Assembly: GCA_964513205.1 (NCBI GenBank)
Contig: CAZELP010000011.1
Location: 1-54,115, forward strand
DNA length: 54,115 bases
Direction of reading: 5' to 3'
Origin: JAGVJT01 sp964513205
GTDB taxonomy: Bacteria > Pseudomonadota > Gammaproteobacteria > Legionellales > Legionellaceae
In this document: positions 7,865 to 16,917 of the stretch, piece after piece
Numbering within the stretch: the stretch's first letter is position 1
How the letters are laid out: each line of letters opens with the position of its first letter
The notes under the pieces: model-generated
The model's database searches: none
Seen by the model: the letters and a program-made list of their open reading frames with translations, nothing else
Told to the model about the DNA's origin: nothing
Translations under genes and position numbers: made by a program

Positions 7865-10570
7865 ATGCTTAATACGTTAGTCAAGAAGATATTCGGTAGC
7901 CGCAATGAACGCACACTGCGGCGCATGGAAAAAGTTGTTCAAGTCATTGCTTCTTATGAACCCCAAATTCAGATCTTGACCGATGCTGAGTTGGCCTCGA
8001 AAACAATAGAATTTAAAACTCGACTTGCCAATGGGGAAACGTTGGATCAACTGTTGCCCGAAGCTTTTGCTGTTGTGCGTGAGGCATCTAGGCGTACTTT
8101 GGGTATGCGGCATTTTGATGTTCAATTGATGGGGGGGATGGTGCTGCATGAAGGCAACATTCCTGAAATGAGAACCGGGGAAGGTAAAACTTTAACTGAA
8201 ACATTGCCCGCGTATCTGAATGCCTTGACCGGGCGTGGTGTACATATTGTTACCGTCAATGAATATCTCGCAAAAAGAGACAGTGCTTGGATGGAGCCGA
8301 TTTTTAGTTTTCTGGGACTTTCTACATCTGTTATCTATACTGATATGCCGCATCAAGAAAAGAAAGCAGCTTATTGCGCAGATATCGTGTACGGCACAAA
8401 CAATGAATTTGGTTTCGATTATCTTCGTGACAACATGGTGTTTGCGCTTGAAGACAAGGTACAACGCGATCTTCACTTTGCAATTGTTGATGAGGTCGAT
8501 TCCATTTTAATTGATGAAGCGAGAACTCCGCTTATCATATCTGGCGCAGCTGAAGACAGTTCTGAGCTTTATATGAAAATCAACGCGATCATCCCTCATT
8601 TGAAAAAAGTTGCAGAAGGAGTAGAAAATGGGGATTACACGATCGATGAAAAACAAAAACAAGCGCATTTGACCGAAGAAGGTCATCAACATGTTGAAGA
8701 ATTACTGGTGAAAGAGGGGTTACTACAGCCAGGAGAAAGTTTGTATCACGCAAGTAATATCATCTTAATGCATCATGTCAATGCGGCTTTAAAAGCCCAT
8801 GCCATGTATCATCGCGATGTCGATTACATTGTGCAGCAAAATCAAGTGGTTATTGTGGATGAGCACACAGGGCGAACGATGCCAGGGCGGCGTTGGTCAG
8901 ATGGCTTGCATCAGGCAATGGAAGCCAAAGAAGGTGTTTCCATCCAAAACGAAAATCAAACGCTGGCGTCGATTACATTTCAGAATTTGTTTAGATTATA
9001 CGATAAGTTGGCAGGTATGACGGGAACTGCCGATACGGAAGCGTACGAGTTTCAGGAAATATATAATTTAGATGTGGTGGTCATTCCTACCAACAAAGCC
9101 ATGATTCGTCGTGATGAATCGGATCAGGTTTATTTGACACAAGCAGATAAGTATCAGGCTGTCATTTTGGATGTGCGAGACTGTCTTGAAAGAAAGCAGC
9201 CTGTTTTAGTCGGAACGGCTTCTATTGAAGCCTCGGAATATCTAAGTCAGTTGATGCGAGCAGCAAAGATTCCTCATCAAGTTTTGAATGCAAAATTTCA
9301 TGAAAAAGAAGCGCAGATCATTGCTGAAGCGGGACGTCCTGGAGCGGTGACCATCGCGACTAATATGGCGGGTCGAGGAACGGATATTGTGTTGGGCGGT
9401 AGTTTGGCCGCTGAACTTGCGATGCTTCCTGAAGACGCAACAGACGAATTGCGAAATAAAATAAAACAAGAATGGCAGTTAAGACATGATGAGGTCATTC
9501 GAGCCGGTGGATTAAGAATTATCGGCTCAGAGCGTCATGAGTCTCGTCGTATCGATAATCAACTTCGAGGACGAGCTGGGCGTCAGGGCGATCCTGGCAG
9601 TAGCCGTTTTTATCTGTCTTTGGATGATGCTTTGATGCGCATTTTTGCATCTGAGCGTGTTGCCAATTTGATGCGTCGATTGGGGATGAAACCGGGTGAA
9701 CCAATCGAGCATGTCTTGGTGACAAAAGCAATTGAAAATGCACAGCGCAAATTAGAAGGACATCATTTTGATATTCGTAAGCAGCTGTTGTCTTATGATA
9801 ATGTGGCAAATGAACAGCGCAAAGTCATTTATGCACAACGTGCAGCGGTCATTGCAATGGCAGACCCATTAGATACCATCGATGAAATGCGTGATGATGT
9901 CATAGGCGCTCTTGTTGAGCTGTACATTCCGCCGCAAACAGTAGAGGACCAGTGGAACGTTGATGGTCTTGAGAGCGTACTTCAAGATGATTTTAAATTA
10001 ATAATCCCGATTAAGACGTGGGTAGAAGAAGATCACGCATTGATGCCTGAGCAAATCAAAGAAAAGGTTCTTTTGATTTGTAAAGAAGCTTATCAAGCCA
10101 AAGAAGCTCGCTTGACTCGAGATATTTTAACGCAATTTGAAAAATCAATTATTCTCCAAACGATGGATAATCATTGGAGAGAACATTTGGCTGCAATGGA
10201 TTATTTACGTCAAGGCATTCATCTTCGTGGTTACGCCCAAAAAGATCCCAAACAAGAGTATAAGCGCGAAGCATTTAACCTCTTTTCTTCCATGTTGGAA
10301 CAGCTCAAATATGATGTGATGAAACTTTTGTTTAGCATTGAAGTAGCCAACGCAGAAGATATTGATGCAGTTGAGGCACAAAGACGTGCTGAACATGTAT
10401 CAAAATTAGAGTTGATACATGACGAAAACACGGAGCTGAGTGAGCCCTCTCCGGCTAAAATGACGATACAGGCAACTTTCAAACGCAGTGAGGAAAAAGT
10501 GGGACGCAATGACCCATGTCCTTGTGGTTCGAATAAAAAGTATAAACAATGTCATGGACGAATCGAATGA
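7865..10570 (+). CDS. secA: preprotein translocase ATPase SecA
   Basis: SecA drives unfolded preproteins through SecYEG. The 901-residue length equals E. coli SecA. Walker A is RTGEGKT with K108 and Walker B is D209-E210, both at the same numbers as in E. coli. The cross-linking domain, second nucleotide domain (TNMAGRGTDIVLGG, and the RGRAGRQGDPG arginine finger region) and helical scaffold follow. The C-terminus keeps the zinc and SecB-binding motif CPCGSNKKYKQCHG. A purine-rich ribosome site precedes the ATG. The stop overlaps mutT by ATGA, the classical secA-mutT arrangement. Confidence 0.99.
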   Translation: MLNTLVKKIFGSRNERTLRRMEKVVQVIASYEPQIQILTDAELASKTIEFKTRLANGETLDQLLPEAFAVVREASRRTLGMRHFDVQLMGGMVLHEGNIPEMRTGEGKTLTETLPAYLNALTGRGVHIVTVNEYLAKRDSAWMEPIFSFLGLSTSVIYTDMPHQEKKAAYCADIVYGTNNEFGFDYLRDNMVFALEDKVQRDLHFAIVDEVDSILIDEARTPLIISGAAEDSSELYMKINAIIPHLKKVAEGVENGDYTIDEKQKQAHLTEEGHQHVEELLVKEGLLQPGESLYHASNIILMHHVNAALKAHAMYHRDVDYIVQQNQVVIVDEHTGRTMPGRRWSDGLHQAMEAKEGVSIQNENQTLASITFQNLFRLYDKLAGMTGTADTEAYEFQEIYNLDVVVIPTNKAMIRRDESDQVYLTQADKYQAVILDVRDCLERKQPVLVGTASIEASEYLSQLMRAAKIPHQVLNAKFHEKEAQIIAEAGRPGAVTIATNMAGRGTDIVLGGSLAAELAMLPEDATDELRNKIKQEWQLRHDEVIRAGGLRIIGSERHESRRIDNQLRGRAGRQGDPGSSRFYLSLDDALMRIFASERVANLMRRLGMKPGEPIEHVLVTKAIENAQRKLEGHHFDIRKQLLSYDNVANEQRKVIYAQRAAVIAMADPLDTIDEMRDDVIGALVELYIPPQTVEDQWNVDGLESVLQDDFKLIIPIKTWVEEDHALMPEQIKEKVLLICKEAYQAKEARLTRDILTQFEKSIILQTMDNHWREHLAAMDYLRQGIHLRGYAQKDPKQEYKREAFNLFSSMLEQLKYDVMKLLFSIEVANAEDIDAVEAQRRAEHVSKLELIHDENTELSEPSPAKMTIQATFKRSEEKVGRNDPCPCGSNKKYKQCHGRIE

Positions 10571-10992
10571 CAAAACCTGTTGAAGTTTCCTTGGCCTTTA
10601 TCACAAACAATAAAGGCCAGATCCTGATTGCAAAACGTGCAAAAAAGAGTGATATGGCAGGATATTGGGAATTTCCAGGAGGAAAAATCGAACAAAATGA
10701 AACGGCTGAAGATGCTTTAAAAAGAGAGTTATTGGAAGAGCTTGGAATCGTTGTAGAAAAGGGTTCTTTCGTGACACAGTTGACACACGCATACCCTCAT
10801 CGCACTGTTTCTCTGCATGTATTTCATGTATCAGAATACGTTGGGGCGGCTCATTGTTGTGAAGATCAGGAGGGTCTGGAGTGGGTTTATTTTGAACATC
10901 TCTCAGATTATCCTTTGCTTGAAGCCGGTTTTCGCCTATTGCCATTTTTGGCTCCATTGATACAACCACCAGTTGAAGTTGATCATGCCTGA
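10567..10992 (+). CDS. mutT: 8-oxo-dGTP diphosphatase (Nudix)
   Basis: MutT removes mutagenic 8-oxo-dGTP from the nucleotide pool. The complete Nudix box is present (about residues 38-60: GG(K)IEQNETAED, then RELLEELGI, with the EE pair that binds metal). The start is taken at the ATG overlapping the secA stop (ATGA) rather than an upstream frame opening within secA; it gives 141 residues, near the usual 129. The position directly after secA is the conserved one. Confidence 0.93.
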   Translation: MTKPVEVSLAFITNNKGQILIAKRAKKSDMAGYWEFPGGKIEQNETAEDALKRELLEELGIVVEKGSFVTQLTHAYPHRTVSLHVFHVSEYVGAAHCCEDQEGLEWVYFEHLSDYPLLEAGFRLLPFLAPLIQPPVEVDHA

Positions 10993-11908
10993 TTGTATTC
11001 TCCATCCCATTTTATCAGACCATTCGTTCCTGTCTTTTTTTTCGGAAAGAACAATTCGTGTTGTGGCTCCTGCATCAGGGCTTTCTCACGATATTGCTTT
11101 GTCAATTAAAACATTGCCTTCTCTTCATGTAGAGATGTCCGATCATCTTTTGTCGTCCGATGTGCCGTATCATGCCAATACAGACGAACAACGGCTTATT
11201 CAATTAAAATCGGCTTTGTATGATCCCAATCCCAATATGCTGATTTGGTGTTTAAGAGGTGGATATGGTTGTGCGCGTTTAATCGAAAAGCTAGACGAAT
11301 TGGAGCCACCTCAACAAGAAAAAATTTTTATAGGCTATAGCGACATCACTGCTTTACATCTTTTTCTCTCTCAAAAATGGGGATGGCGCACTTTCCATGC
11401 AGCAGGATTTGCGCAGTTGCTCAACTCCAAGTGGCATATTCAAAATTTTAAACGTTTAGAAGAGTGGCTCCGTTTTCCCTCTCGTCCTCAATTGTTTCCA
11501 GATTTAACTGCATTGAATATTCAAGCAAAAGAAGCAAAATTAATTCAAGGAAAGATGAATGGTGGAAATCTAACACTGATTGAAAATAGCATTGGAACTT
11601 CTTGGCAAATTCGTACAGCCGGATGCATCTTATTTTTGGAAGAGATTGGTGAAAAAGGGTACAGAATCGATAGAATGTTGACTCATCTTAAACAAGCTCA
11701 TTTATTTGAATCTGTTAAAGCCGTTATTTTTGGTGAATGTTTGGATGGAGATGCAGCGGTTGAGTTTGCCCTTCAACGTTTTGCTAATGAAGTTTCTTTT
11801 CCTGTATTTCAATCAAAAACCTTTGGTCATGGCTCTGTCAATTACCCCATTCCTTATCAATCCGAGGGATGTATTGAAGGGCTTGTTTTGCGTATACAAC
11901 TCGGTTAA
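10985..11908 (+). CDS. ldcA: muramoyltetrapeptide L,D-carboxypeptidase (S66 family)
   Basis: LdcA removes the terminal D-alanine from muropeptide tetrapeptides during cell-wall recycling in the cytoplasm. The serine protease triad of family S66 is visible: Ser119 in GYSDIT, Glu219 or Glu220 in LEEIG, and His282 in FGHG. Length 307 is typical. The ATG at 10985 overlaps the end of mutT by 8 nt, so the two are likely co-translated with secA; an in-frame TTG at 10973 is less likely. No signal peptide, consistent with a cytoplasmic enzyme. Confidence 0.92.
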   Translation: MPDCILHPILSDHSFLSFFSERTIRVVAPASGLSHDIALSIKTLPSLHVEMSDHLLSSDVPYHANTDEQRLIQLKSALYDPNPNMLIWCLRGGYGCARLIEKLDELEPPQQEKIFIGYSDITALHLFLSQKWGWRTFHAAGFAQLLNSKWHIQNFKRLEEWLRFPSRPQLFPDLTALNIQAKEAKLIQGKMNGGNLTLIENSIGTSWQIRTAGCILFLEEIGEKGYRIDRMLTHLKQAHLFESVKAVIFGECLDGDAAVEFALQRFANEVSFPVFQSKTFGHGSVNYPIPYQSEGCIEGLVLRIQLG

Positions 11909-11943
11909 GGTGTGTTGATTGGGTCACAAAGAGGAGCATCTTG

Positions 11944-12384
11944 ATGCATAAAAAACAATGGTTGATTTTACTGGGTTTTTTGCTTTATTTGCCGTTCGCG
12001 CAAGCTTCTGGTTCATCTCCTGTTGGCCGATGGACAACTGTCGATGATAAAACTGGCGAAAAAAGAGCAGATGTCCAATTTTCTTTGGTCGATGGAAAGC
12101 TGTATGGCACAATCGTCCGACGTTATCTAAAACCAGGCGATCCTGAGCGTTGCTCAAATTGTCCTGGAGTGTTCAAAGATAAACCAATACAAGGGCTACG
12201 TTTTATTTGGGGGCTTGAAGATCAGGGCAATGGCACATGGGATAACGGACAACTGATTGATCCTAAAACAGGCAAAATCTATCATTTAAAAATGACACGT
12301 GTGGGTGATACATTACACGTCCGAGGATATATTGGAGTTCCGATGCTGGGACGAACACAAGTCTGGGTTCAGGCGAAAGGATGA
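11944..12384 (+). CDS. secreted DUF2147 protein
   Basis: A signal peptide covers about residues 1-22 (basic start, long Leu/Phe core, cleavage near AQA-SG). The mature part is a single DUF2147 domain, beginning GRWTTVDDKTG and ending GRTQVWV, with a Cys pair (CSNCPG) near residue 63. DUF2147 is a small lipocalin-like beta barrel, usually periplasmic, of unknown role. GAGGAG lies before the ATG. It is followed 5 nt later by dnaB. Confidence 0.87.
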   Translation: MHKKQWLILLGFLLYLPFAQASGSSPVGRWTTVDDKTGEKRADVQFSLVDGKLYGTIVRRYLKPGDPERCSNCPGVFKDKPIQGLRFIWGLEDQGNGTWDNGQLIDPKTGKIYHLKMTRVGDTLHVRGYIGVPMLGRTQVWVQAKG

Positions 12385-12388
12385 TGGA

Positions 12389-13777
12389 ATGGCAGTAACA
12401 AAAACACAAACACCATCGGTGGACGCACTGAAACGTCCACCACACTCGCTAGAGGCAGAGCAATCTGTTATTGGCGGGCTTATGTTAGATAATCTTGTCT
12501 TGGAAAAAATCGAGCACCGCTTGTGTGAGACCGATTTTTATCGCTCTGAACATCGGGTACTGTATCGTGCTATTTTGCAGCTTGCCCGTCGTCAACAGCC
12601 TTTTGATGTGGTGACGGTGTTAGACGCACTGAAATCAGCCAATACGTTGTCTGATGCTGGGGGGGAGGCGTATCTTTTTGAATTGGCACACAATACGCCC
12701 AGTGTTGCAAATATCAATGCTTATGTCGATATTGTTCGAGAGAAATCGGTACAACGACAATTGATTGCTGTGGCTGGTGATATTGCTGATTCTGCTTATG
12801 AGCCTGGTGAGCGTCTGATTTCAGATTTATTGGATTTCGCAGAAACGCGGGTATTTGCCATTGCGGAGCAAACTGCTTCTGATGGTGGACCTGAGGCAAT
12901 TAAATCGGTTCTTGTTCGAACAGTTGAAAAAATAGATGCGTTGTATCACAGTGGATCTACAGTAACTGGCCTTGCGACCGGATTGACTGATTTGGATCAA
13001 TTGACAACAGGGCTTCAACCCGCTGATTTGGTGATTGTGGCGGGTCGTCCATCCATGGGAAAAACGACTTTAGCGATGAACATGGCTGAGCATGCAGCAA
13101 TTAAAGCGCAAAAACCTGTTTTAGTTTTCTCAATGGAGATGCCTGCCGACGCTTTGGCGATGAGGATGATGTCTTCTCTTGGAAGACTCGATCAGCATCG
13201 ATTGCGTACCGGAAAACTCGACGACAACGATTGGCCTCGAGTGACTTCTGCTGTACATATGTTATCTGAAGCGCCTCTTTTTATTGATGATTCACCAGCG
13301 TTGAGCCCTTCGGAGCTTCGAGCTCGAGCCAGAAGACTTGTCAGAGAGCACGGTGATTTAGGATTGATTGTGGTTGACTACTTACAGTTGATGCGAGTAA
13401 CGGGTACTAAAGTAGAGAATAGAACAGCAGAAATTTCTGAAATTTCAAGAAGTTTAAAAACATTGGCTAAAGAGTTGAATGTTCCTGTAATTGCGCTGTC
13501 TCAGTTAAACCGAAGCTTGGAGCAACGTCAAGACAAGCGCCCTGTTATGTCGGACTTACGCGAATCTGGCGCGATTGAGCAGGATGCAGATTTGATTTGC
13601 TTTATTTACCGTGATGAAGTTTATAACGAAGACAGTCCTGATAAAGGGTGTGCAGAAATTATTATTGCCAAGCAAAGAAATGGTCCAATTGGTCGAGTGA
13701 GGGTTGCTTTTCTTGGACAATACACTCGATTTGAAGATCTGGCTTATCAGGGATACCAAGCAGTGGCTTCGGAGTGA
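12389..13777 (+). CDS. dnaB: replicative DNA helicase DnaB
   Basis: Hexameric helicase that unwinds the replication fork. The N-terminal primase-interacting domain (HSLEAEQSVIGGLMLD) is followed by a linker and the RecA-like ATPase with Walker A GRPSMGKTT (Lys225) and Walker B (LIVVDYLQLM). Length 462 is near E. coli (471). The frame is open to 12299, but the ATG at 12389 gives the normal N-terminus. It abuts the DUF2147 gene and ends before a strong hairpin. No intein is present. In many gammaproteobacteria dnaB is followed by alr; here a convergent DUF4142 gene separates them. Confidence 0.98.
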   Translation: MAVTKTQTPSVDALKRPPHSLEAEQSVIGGLMLDNLVLEKIEHRLCETDFYRSEHRVLYRAILQLARRQQPFDVVTVLDALKSANTLSDAGGEAYLFELAHNTPSVANINAYVDIVREKSVQRQLIAVAGDIADSAYEPGERLISDLLDFAETRVFAIAEQTASDGGPEAIKSVLVRTVEKIDALYHSGSTVTGLATGLTDLDQLTTGLQPADLVIVAGRPSMGKTTLAMNMAEHAAIKAQKPVLVFSMEMPADALAMRMMSSLGRLDQHRLRTGKLDDNDWPRVTSAVHMLSEAPLFIDDSPALSPSELRARARRLVREHGDLGLIVVDYLQLMRVTGTKVENRTAEISEISRSLKTLAKELNVPVIALSQLNRSLEQRQDKRPVMSDLRESGAIEQDADLICFIYRDEVYNEDSPDKGCAEIIIAKQRNGPIGRVRVAFLGQYTRFEDLAYQGYQAVASE

Positions 13778-13787
13778 TCTTGGGAAG

Positions 13788-13821
13788 ATAAAGCGCTTTG
13801 ATATGATCAAAAGCGCTTTAT
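13788..13821. terminator. bidirectional terminator between dnaB and the DUF4142 gene
   Basis: ATAAAGCGCTTTGAT (13788-13802) pairs with ATCAAAAGCGCTTTAT (13806-13821) with one bulged A and a 3-nt loop. It lies between the convergent stops of dnaB and the lipoprotein gene and has short A/T flanks on both sides. Confidence 0.75.
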
Positions 13822-13826
13822 TGTGT

Positions 13827-14411
13827 TTAGTTGATGGCATGACGCTCTGCGTCCTCGAGTTCTTTTTCCTCGGGCGGATAGGTTGCCATGAGATGTGCTT
13901 TTAATACCGGATTTGTGACGGTTCTGAGATTGTCCTTAATAAGAGAAAGTGCGCACTTATGGTTATGAATGACGCTGCTTATAAAGAGTCGATCAAATTC
14001 TGAATGTGCTGCTTTTTCTAAATGTTCCTCTTCATTATCCCATTCTTGTTTGATACGCATCGCCCGATATTGATCTTTTGGTGGTAAATTTAATTTTTGA
14101 CTCAGTATCAATGTTTTCTTTAGATGTGTGCGATGGTGTTTTAGAAGTCGTTGTGCAAGTTTTTGAGTAGAGGGGCGCGTTGCTTTTTTTTCTGCTTGTG
14201 CGGCAATGGCGATTTCTCTCTTATCTAACATAAGAAGCTCTGAGATAATCGCTTCATCAACAGCTGTTGATTTGGGCGGTGTTTGCAATTCGGTTTTTGT
14301 TTTGTGAAAAGGTGGGGTTTTCGTGGATTTAAAGTACGGTAATTCAGTTTGGCAACCAGAGAGTAGAGTGGTCGCACAAACGGTATAGCAGAGTAAATAC
14401 CGCAGTTTCAT
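13827..14411 (-). CDS. DUF4142-type lipoprotein
   Basis: This 194-residue protein begins with a lipoprotein signal peptide ending in LLSGC (lipobox Cys at residue 20), so it should be anchored in the outer or inner membrane. A Pro/Thr/Lys-rich linker leads to a four-helix ferritin-like DUF4142 domain (DEAIISELLMLDKREIAIA onward, with the LLKHHRTHL helix). The family has no agreed biochemical role. It converges on dnaB across a strong terminator and is divergent from alr. Confidence 0.72.
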   Translation of the reverse strand: MKLRYLLCYTVCATTLLSGCQTELPYFKSTKTPPFHKTKTELQTPPKSTAVDEAIISELLMLDKREIAIAAQAEKKATRPSTQKLAQRLLKHHRTHLKKTLILSQKLNLPPKDQYRAMRIKQEWDNEEEHLEKAAHSEFDRLFISSVIHNHKCALSLIKDNLRTVTNPVLKAHLMATYPPEEKELEDAERHAIN

Positions 14412-14553
14412 GTAATCTCCTTATGATAGATAGGCATCCTGTGGTCAGTATATGCTATACTCATAGGGGTCACAATCAGCTGAGCTTAGTAAATTTTTCA
14501 GACAATTGCTAACAGTGTGATTGGCTCTAAATAAAGCGTTTTAAGAGGTGTTT

Positions 14554-15639
14554 GTGAGGCCTACATTTATTGAAATTGATATTCGTGCGTTAAAGCATAA
14601 TGTGGCTTATGTGAAGGCCTGTTGCCCATCACAAAAAATAGTCGCCATGGTTAAAGCAAATGCTTATGGATGTGGCATTCAAGCCATCGTTCCAGAAATA
14701 TCCGCCAAAGTTGATGCATTTGGAGTGGCTTGTCTTGAAGAGGCGATGGCGCTGCGCTCTTTAACTTCAAAACCTTGTGTTTTGTTCCAGGGCGTATTTT
14801 CTTCAAGTGAGTTGTTTGATGTTGCTGTATTGGATTTAGATTGTGTGATTCATCACTCACGGCAATTAGAATGGTTGTTGGCGACACCACTCCCAAAGCC
14901 AATTCGTATCTGGCTGAAGGTCAATACGGGTATGAATCGATTAGGGGTTGAGCCATCAGAAGTGGGTGACATATTAACCGCCTTAAAAAACTGTCCTTGG
15001 GTGTCCAGCGAAATTGTAGTTTTGTCGCACATGGCGTGTGCTGATGAGCCATCACATCCTCAAAATCAGGCTCAGACGGATAAATTTAATGCATTAAGTC
15101 CTGTTTTAAATGGTGTTTCAAAAAGCTTTGCAAATTCAGCTGTTATTTTAACGGCACCTCATCTTCATTATGATTGGGTGAGACCGGGTATTATGATCTA
15201 TGGTGTTTCGCCTCTCCAAGAAAAAACTTCGAACGATCTTAATCTCAGACCTGTGATGCAATTTATTTCAACTATTACGGTCATTCATGATGTCGCTGCG
15301 CATGAGTCAATTGGTTATAGTGGAATTTGGAGAACAAAAAAACCAGCTCGGATTGGTGTTGTTGCAGTGGGATATGGCGATGGATACCCGCGTCATATTG
15401 ATGAGCATGCTGTTGTTTGGATAAGCGGTCATCGTGTCCCCATTGTGGGGCGTGTCTCGATGGATATGATGACGGTTGATTTGTCTCTTTTGCCTTCGGT
15501 AGATGTGGGCGATCGAGTGGAGTTATGGGGTAAAAATCTTTTAGTCGAAGAGGTTGCTTCGTACGCAAGGACAAGTCCTTACGAATTATTATGTCAAGTT
15601 TCTTCTCGTGCAAGAGAAAAATTACGTTTTATGAAATGA
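14554..15639 (+). CDS. alr: alanine racemase
   Basis: PLP enzyme interconverting L- and D-alanine for peptidoglycan. The PLP lysine is K34 in VAMVKANAYGCG, the same number as in E. coli. The second catalytic base is the Tyr of the SIGYSG segment near residue 251. A GYGDGYPR motif follows. The GTG at 14554, 5 nt after AAGAGG, gives MRPTFIEIDIRALKHN, the usual start; a GTG at 14548 overlaps the ribosome site. TATGCT/TATACT boxes at 14451-14461 are candidate -10 elements. Confidence 0.97.
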   Translation: MRPTFIEIDIRALKHNVAYVKACCPSQKIVAMVKANAYGCGIQAIVPEISAKVDAFGVACLEEAMALRSLTSKPCVLFQGVFSSSELFDVAVLDLDCVIHHSRQLEWLLATPLPKPIRIWLKVNTGMNRLGVEPSEVGDILTALKNCPWVSSEIVVLSHMACADEPSHPQNQAQTDKFNALSPVLNGVSKSFANSAVILTAPHLHYDWVRPGIMIYGVSPLQEKTSNDLNLRPVMQFISTITVIHDVAAHESIGYSGIWRTKKPARIGVVAVGYGDGYPRHIDEHAVVWISGHRVPIVGRVSMDMMTVDLSLLPSVDVGDRVELWGKNLLVEEVASYARTSPYELLCQVSSRAREKLRFMK

Positions 15640-15650
15640 GAGGGTTAAGC

Positions 15651-16106
15651 ATGAAAATCAAATCGTTATTGATGATACCAGTATCTTTTTCTATGTTGGT
15701 AAGTTGTGCTGAAGTCAACAACGAAACAGTAGGTACTGTTGCGGGTGGCGTTGTCGGAGGAGTGATTGGCAACCAGTTTGGAGGTGGAGCGGGTAATGTC
15801 GCTGCGACGGCTGCGGGGACTTTTATTGGCGCTGTGCTTGGAGGACGACTGGGTCGTTATATGGACAAACAAGATAAATTGGAAATGCAACAAGCACTTG
15901 AAACTGCGCCAACGGGTAAAGTGGTGACTTGGCGAAATCCAGATAACGGAAACACCTATCATGTTCACTCAACCCGAACTTATTACAATCAACAACAGCC
16001 TTGTCGTGAATATGTAACTCGTGCGGAGATAGGCGGGCGCTCTGAACAAATATACGGGAAAGCATGCCGACAAGCAGATGGCTCTTGGCGAGTTGTTCCC
16101 AATTAA
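15651..16106 (+). CDS. glycine-zipper 2TM lipoprotein (17-kDa surface antigen family)
   Basis: A lipoprotein signal peptide ends in MLVSC (Cys near residue 20). It is followed by a glycine zipper (residues about 28-67, GGVVGGVIGNQFGGGAG and a second Gly-rich helix) able to insert as two packed helices, then a soluble domain with conserved TW and a C-terminal SWRVVPN. Related to the Rickettsia 17-kDa antigen and to SlyB/PcP proteins of the outer membrane. The ATG at 15651 is used because it opens the signal peptide. It starts 12 nt after alr stops and is probably cotranscribed. Confidence 0.85.
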   Translation: MKIKSLLMIPVSFSMLVSCAEVNNETVGTVAGGVVGGVIGNQFGGGAGNVAATAAGTFIGAVLGGRLGRYMDKQDKLEMQQALETAPTGKVVTWRNPDNGNTYHVHSTRTYYNQQQPCREYVTRAEIGGRSEQIYGKACRQADGSWRVVPN

Positions 16107-16152
16107 GATCTGTGGCAAGATGCTGATTCTAGGATGAATCGAGTGAGTAGTC

Positions 16153-16902
16153 ATGAAGGTTATTGTGCCCGTAAAACGTGTGATTGATCCATACGTTAAG
16201 ATTAGAATATTGCCGAATGGACAGGCCGTTGAAACAGAGCATGTTAAACATGTGATCAATCCATTTGACGAGATTGCTTTGGAAGAAGCAGTTCGGCTAT
16301 ACGAAAAAAAAATTGTCACGGACATTCTTGTTGTATCAGTTGGGACAGATGCAGCTCAAGAAGTGCTAAGACACGCGTTGGCCTTGGGGGCAACGCGTGC
16401 AAATCTAATTCAAACAAATCAATCTCTTGGTAGTTTGAATATCGCCAAAGTATTGCATCATCTGGTGTTACAAGAGAAGCCAGAACTCGTTTTGCTTGGA
16501 AAGCAGGCAATTGATGACGATAATAATCAGACCGGACAAATGTTGGCTGCGATGCTTGGATGGCCTCAAGGAACGTTTGCTTCGATGTTGCAGCTTGAGT
16601 CTGATGCGTGTGTGGTTGCGCGAGAAGTGGATTCTGGTACAGAAACACTGAAATTAAATCTTCCTGCTGTGGTGAGTGTCGATTTACGGCTAAATACGCC
16701 ACGTTATGCCAGCTTACCTAACATCATGAAAGCCAAACAAAAACCCTTGGTGGTGACTCCGCTAGAATCTCTTTCGTTGTCACTCAAAACACACCAAACT
16801 TCTTTGTCCATTAAACCTCCTGCCGCCAGGCAGTCGGGGGTAAAAGTCGCATCAGTAGAAGAACTGGTTCATAAATTAAAACACGAAGCAAAAGTACTTT
16901 AG
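16153..16902 (+). CDS. etfB: electron transfer flavoprotein beta subunit
   Basis: EtfB binds AMP and, with EtfA, carries electrons from acyl-CoA and other dehydrogenases to the quinone pool through ETF-quinone oxidoreductase. The 249-residue sequence starts MKVIVPVKRVIDPYVKIRI and contains the conserved INPFDEIALEEAVRL, GKQAIDDDNNQTG and PAVVSVDLRLNTPRYASLP segments. It is the first gene of a tight etfB-etfA-ald operon. The FadN and thiolase genes at 36-40 kb are likely users of the same electron path. Confidence 0.97.
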   Translation: MKVIVPVKRVIDPYVKIRILPNGQAVETEHVKHVINPFDEIALEEAVRLYEKKIVTDILVVSVGTDAAQEVLRHALALGATRANLIQTNQSLGSLNIAKVLHHLVLQEKPELVLLGKQAIDDDNNQTGQMLAAMLGWPQGTFASMLQLESDACVVAREVDSGTETLKLNLPAVVSVDLRLNTPRYASLPNIMKAKQKPLVVTPLESLSLSLKTHQTSLSIKPPAARQSGVKVASVEELVHKLKHEAKVL

Positions 16903-16917
16903 GGAAGGAGACTACAC

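Noticed and set aside
10601..11005. 134-codon minus-strand frame over mutT
   Set aside because: Shadow of mutT, whose Nudix box is intact.
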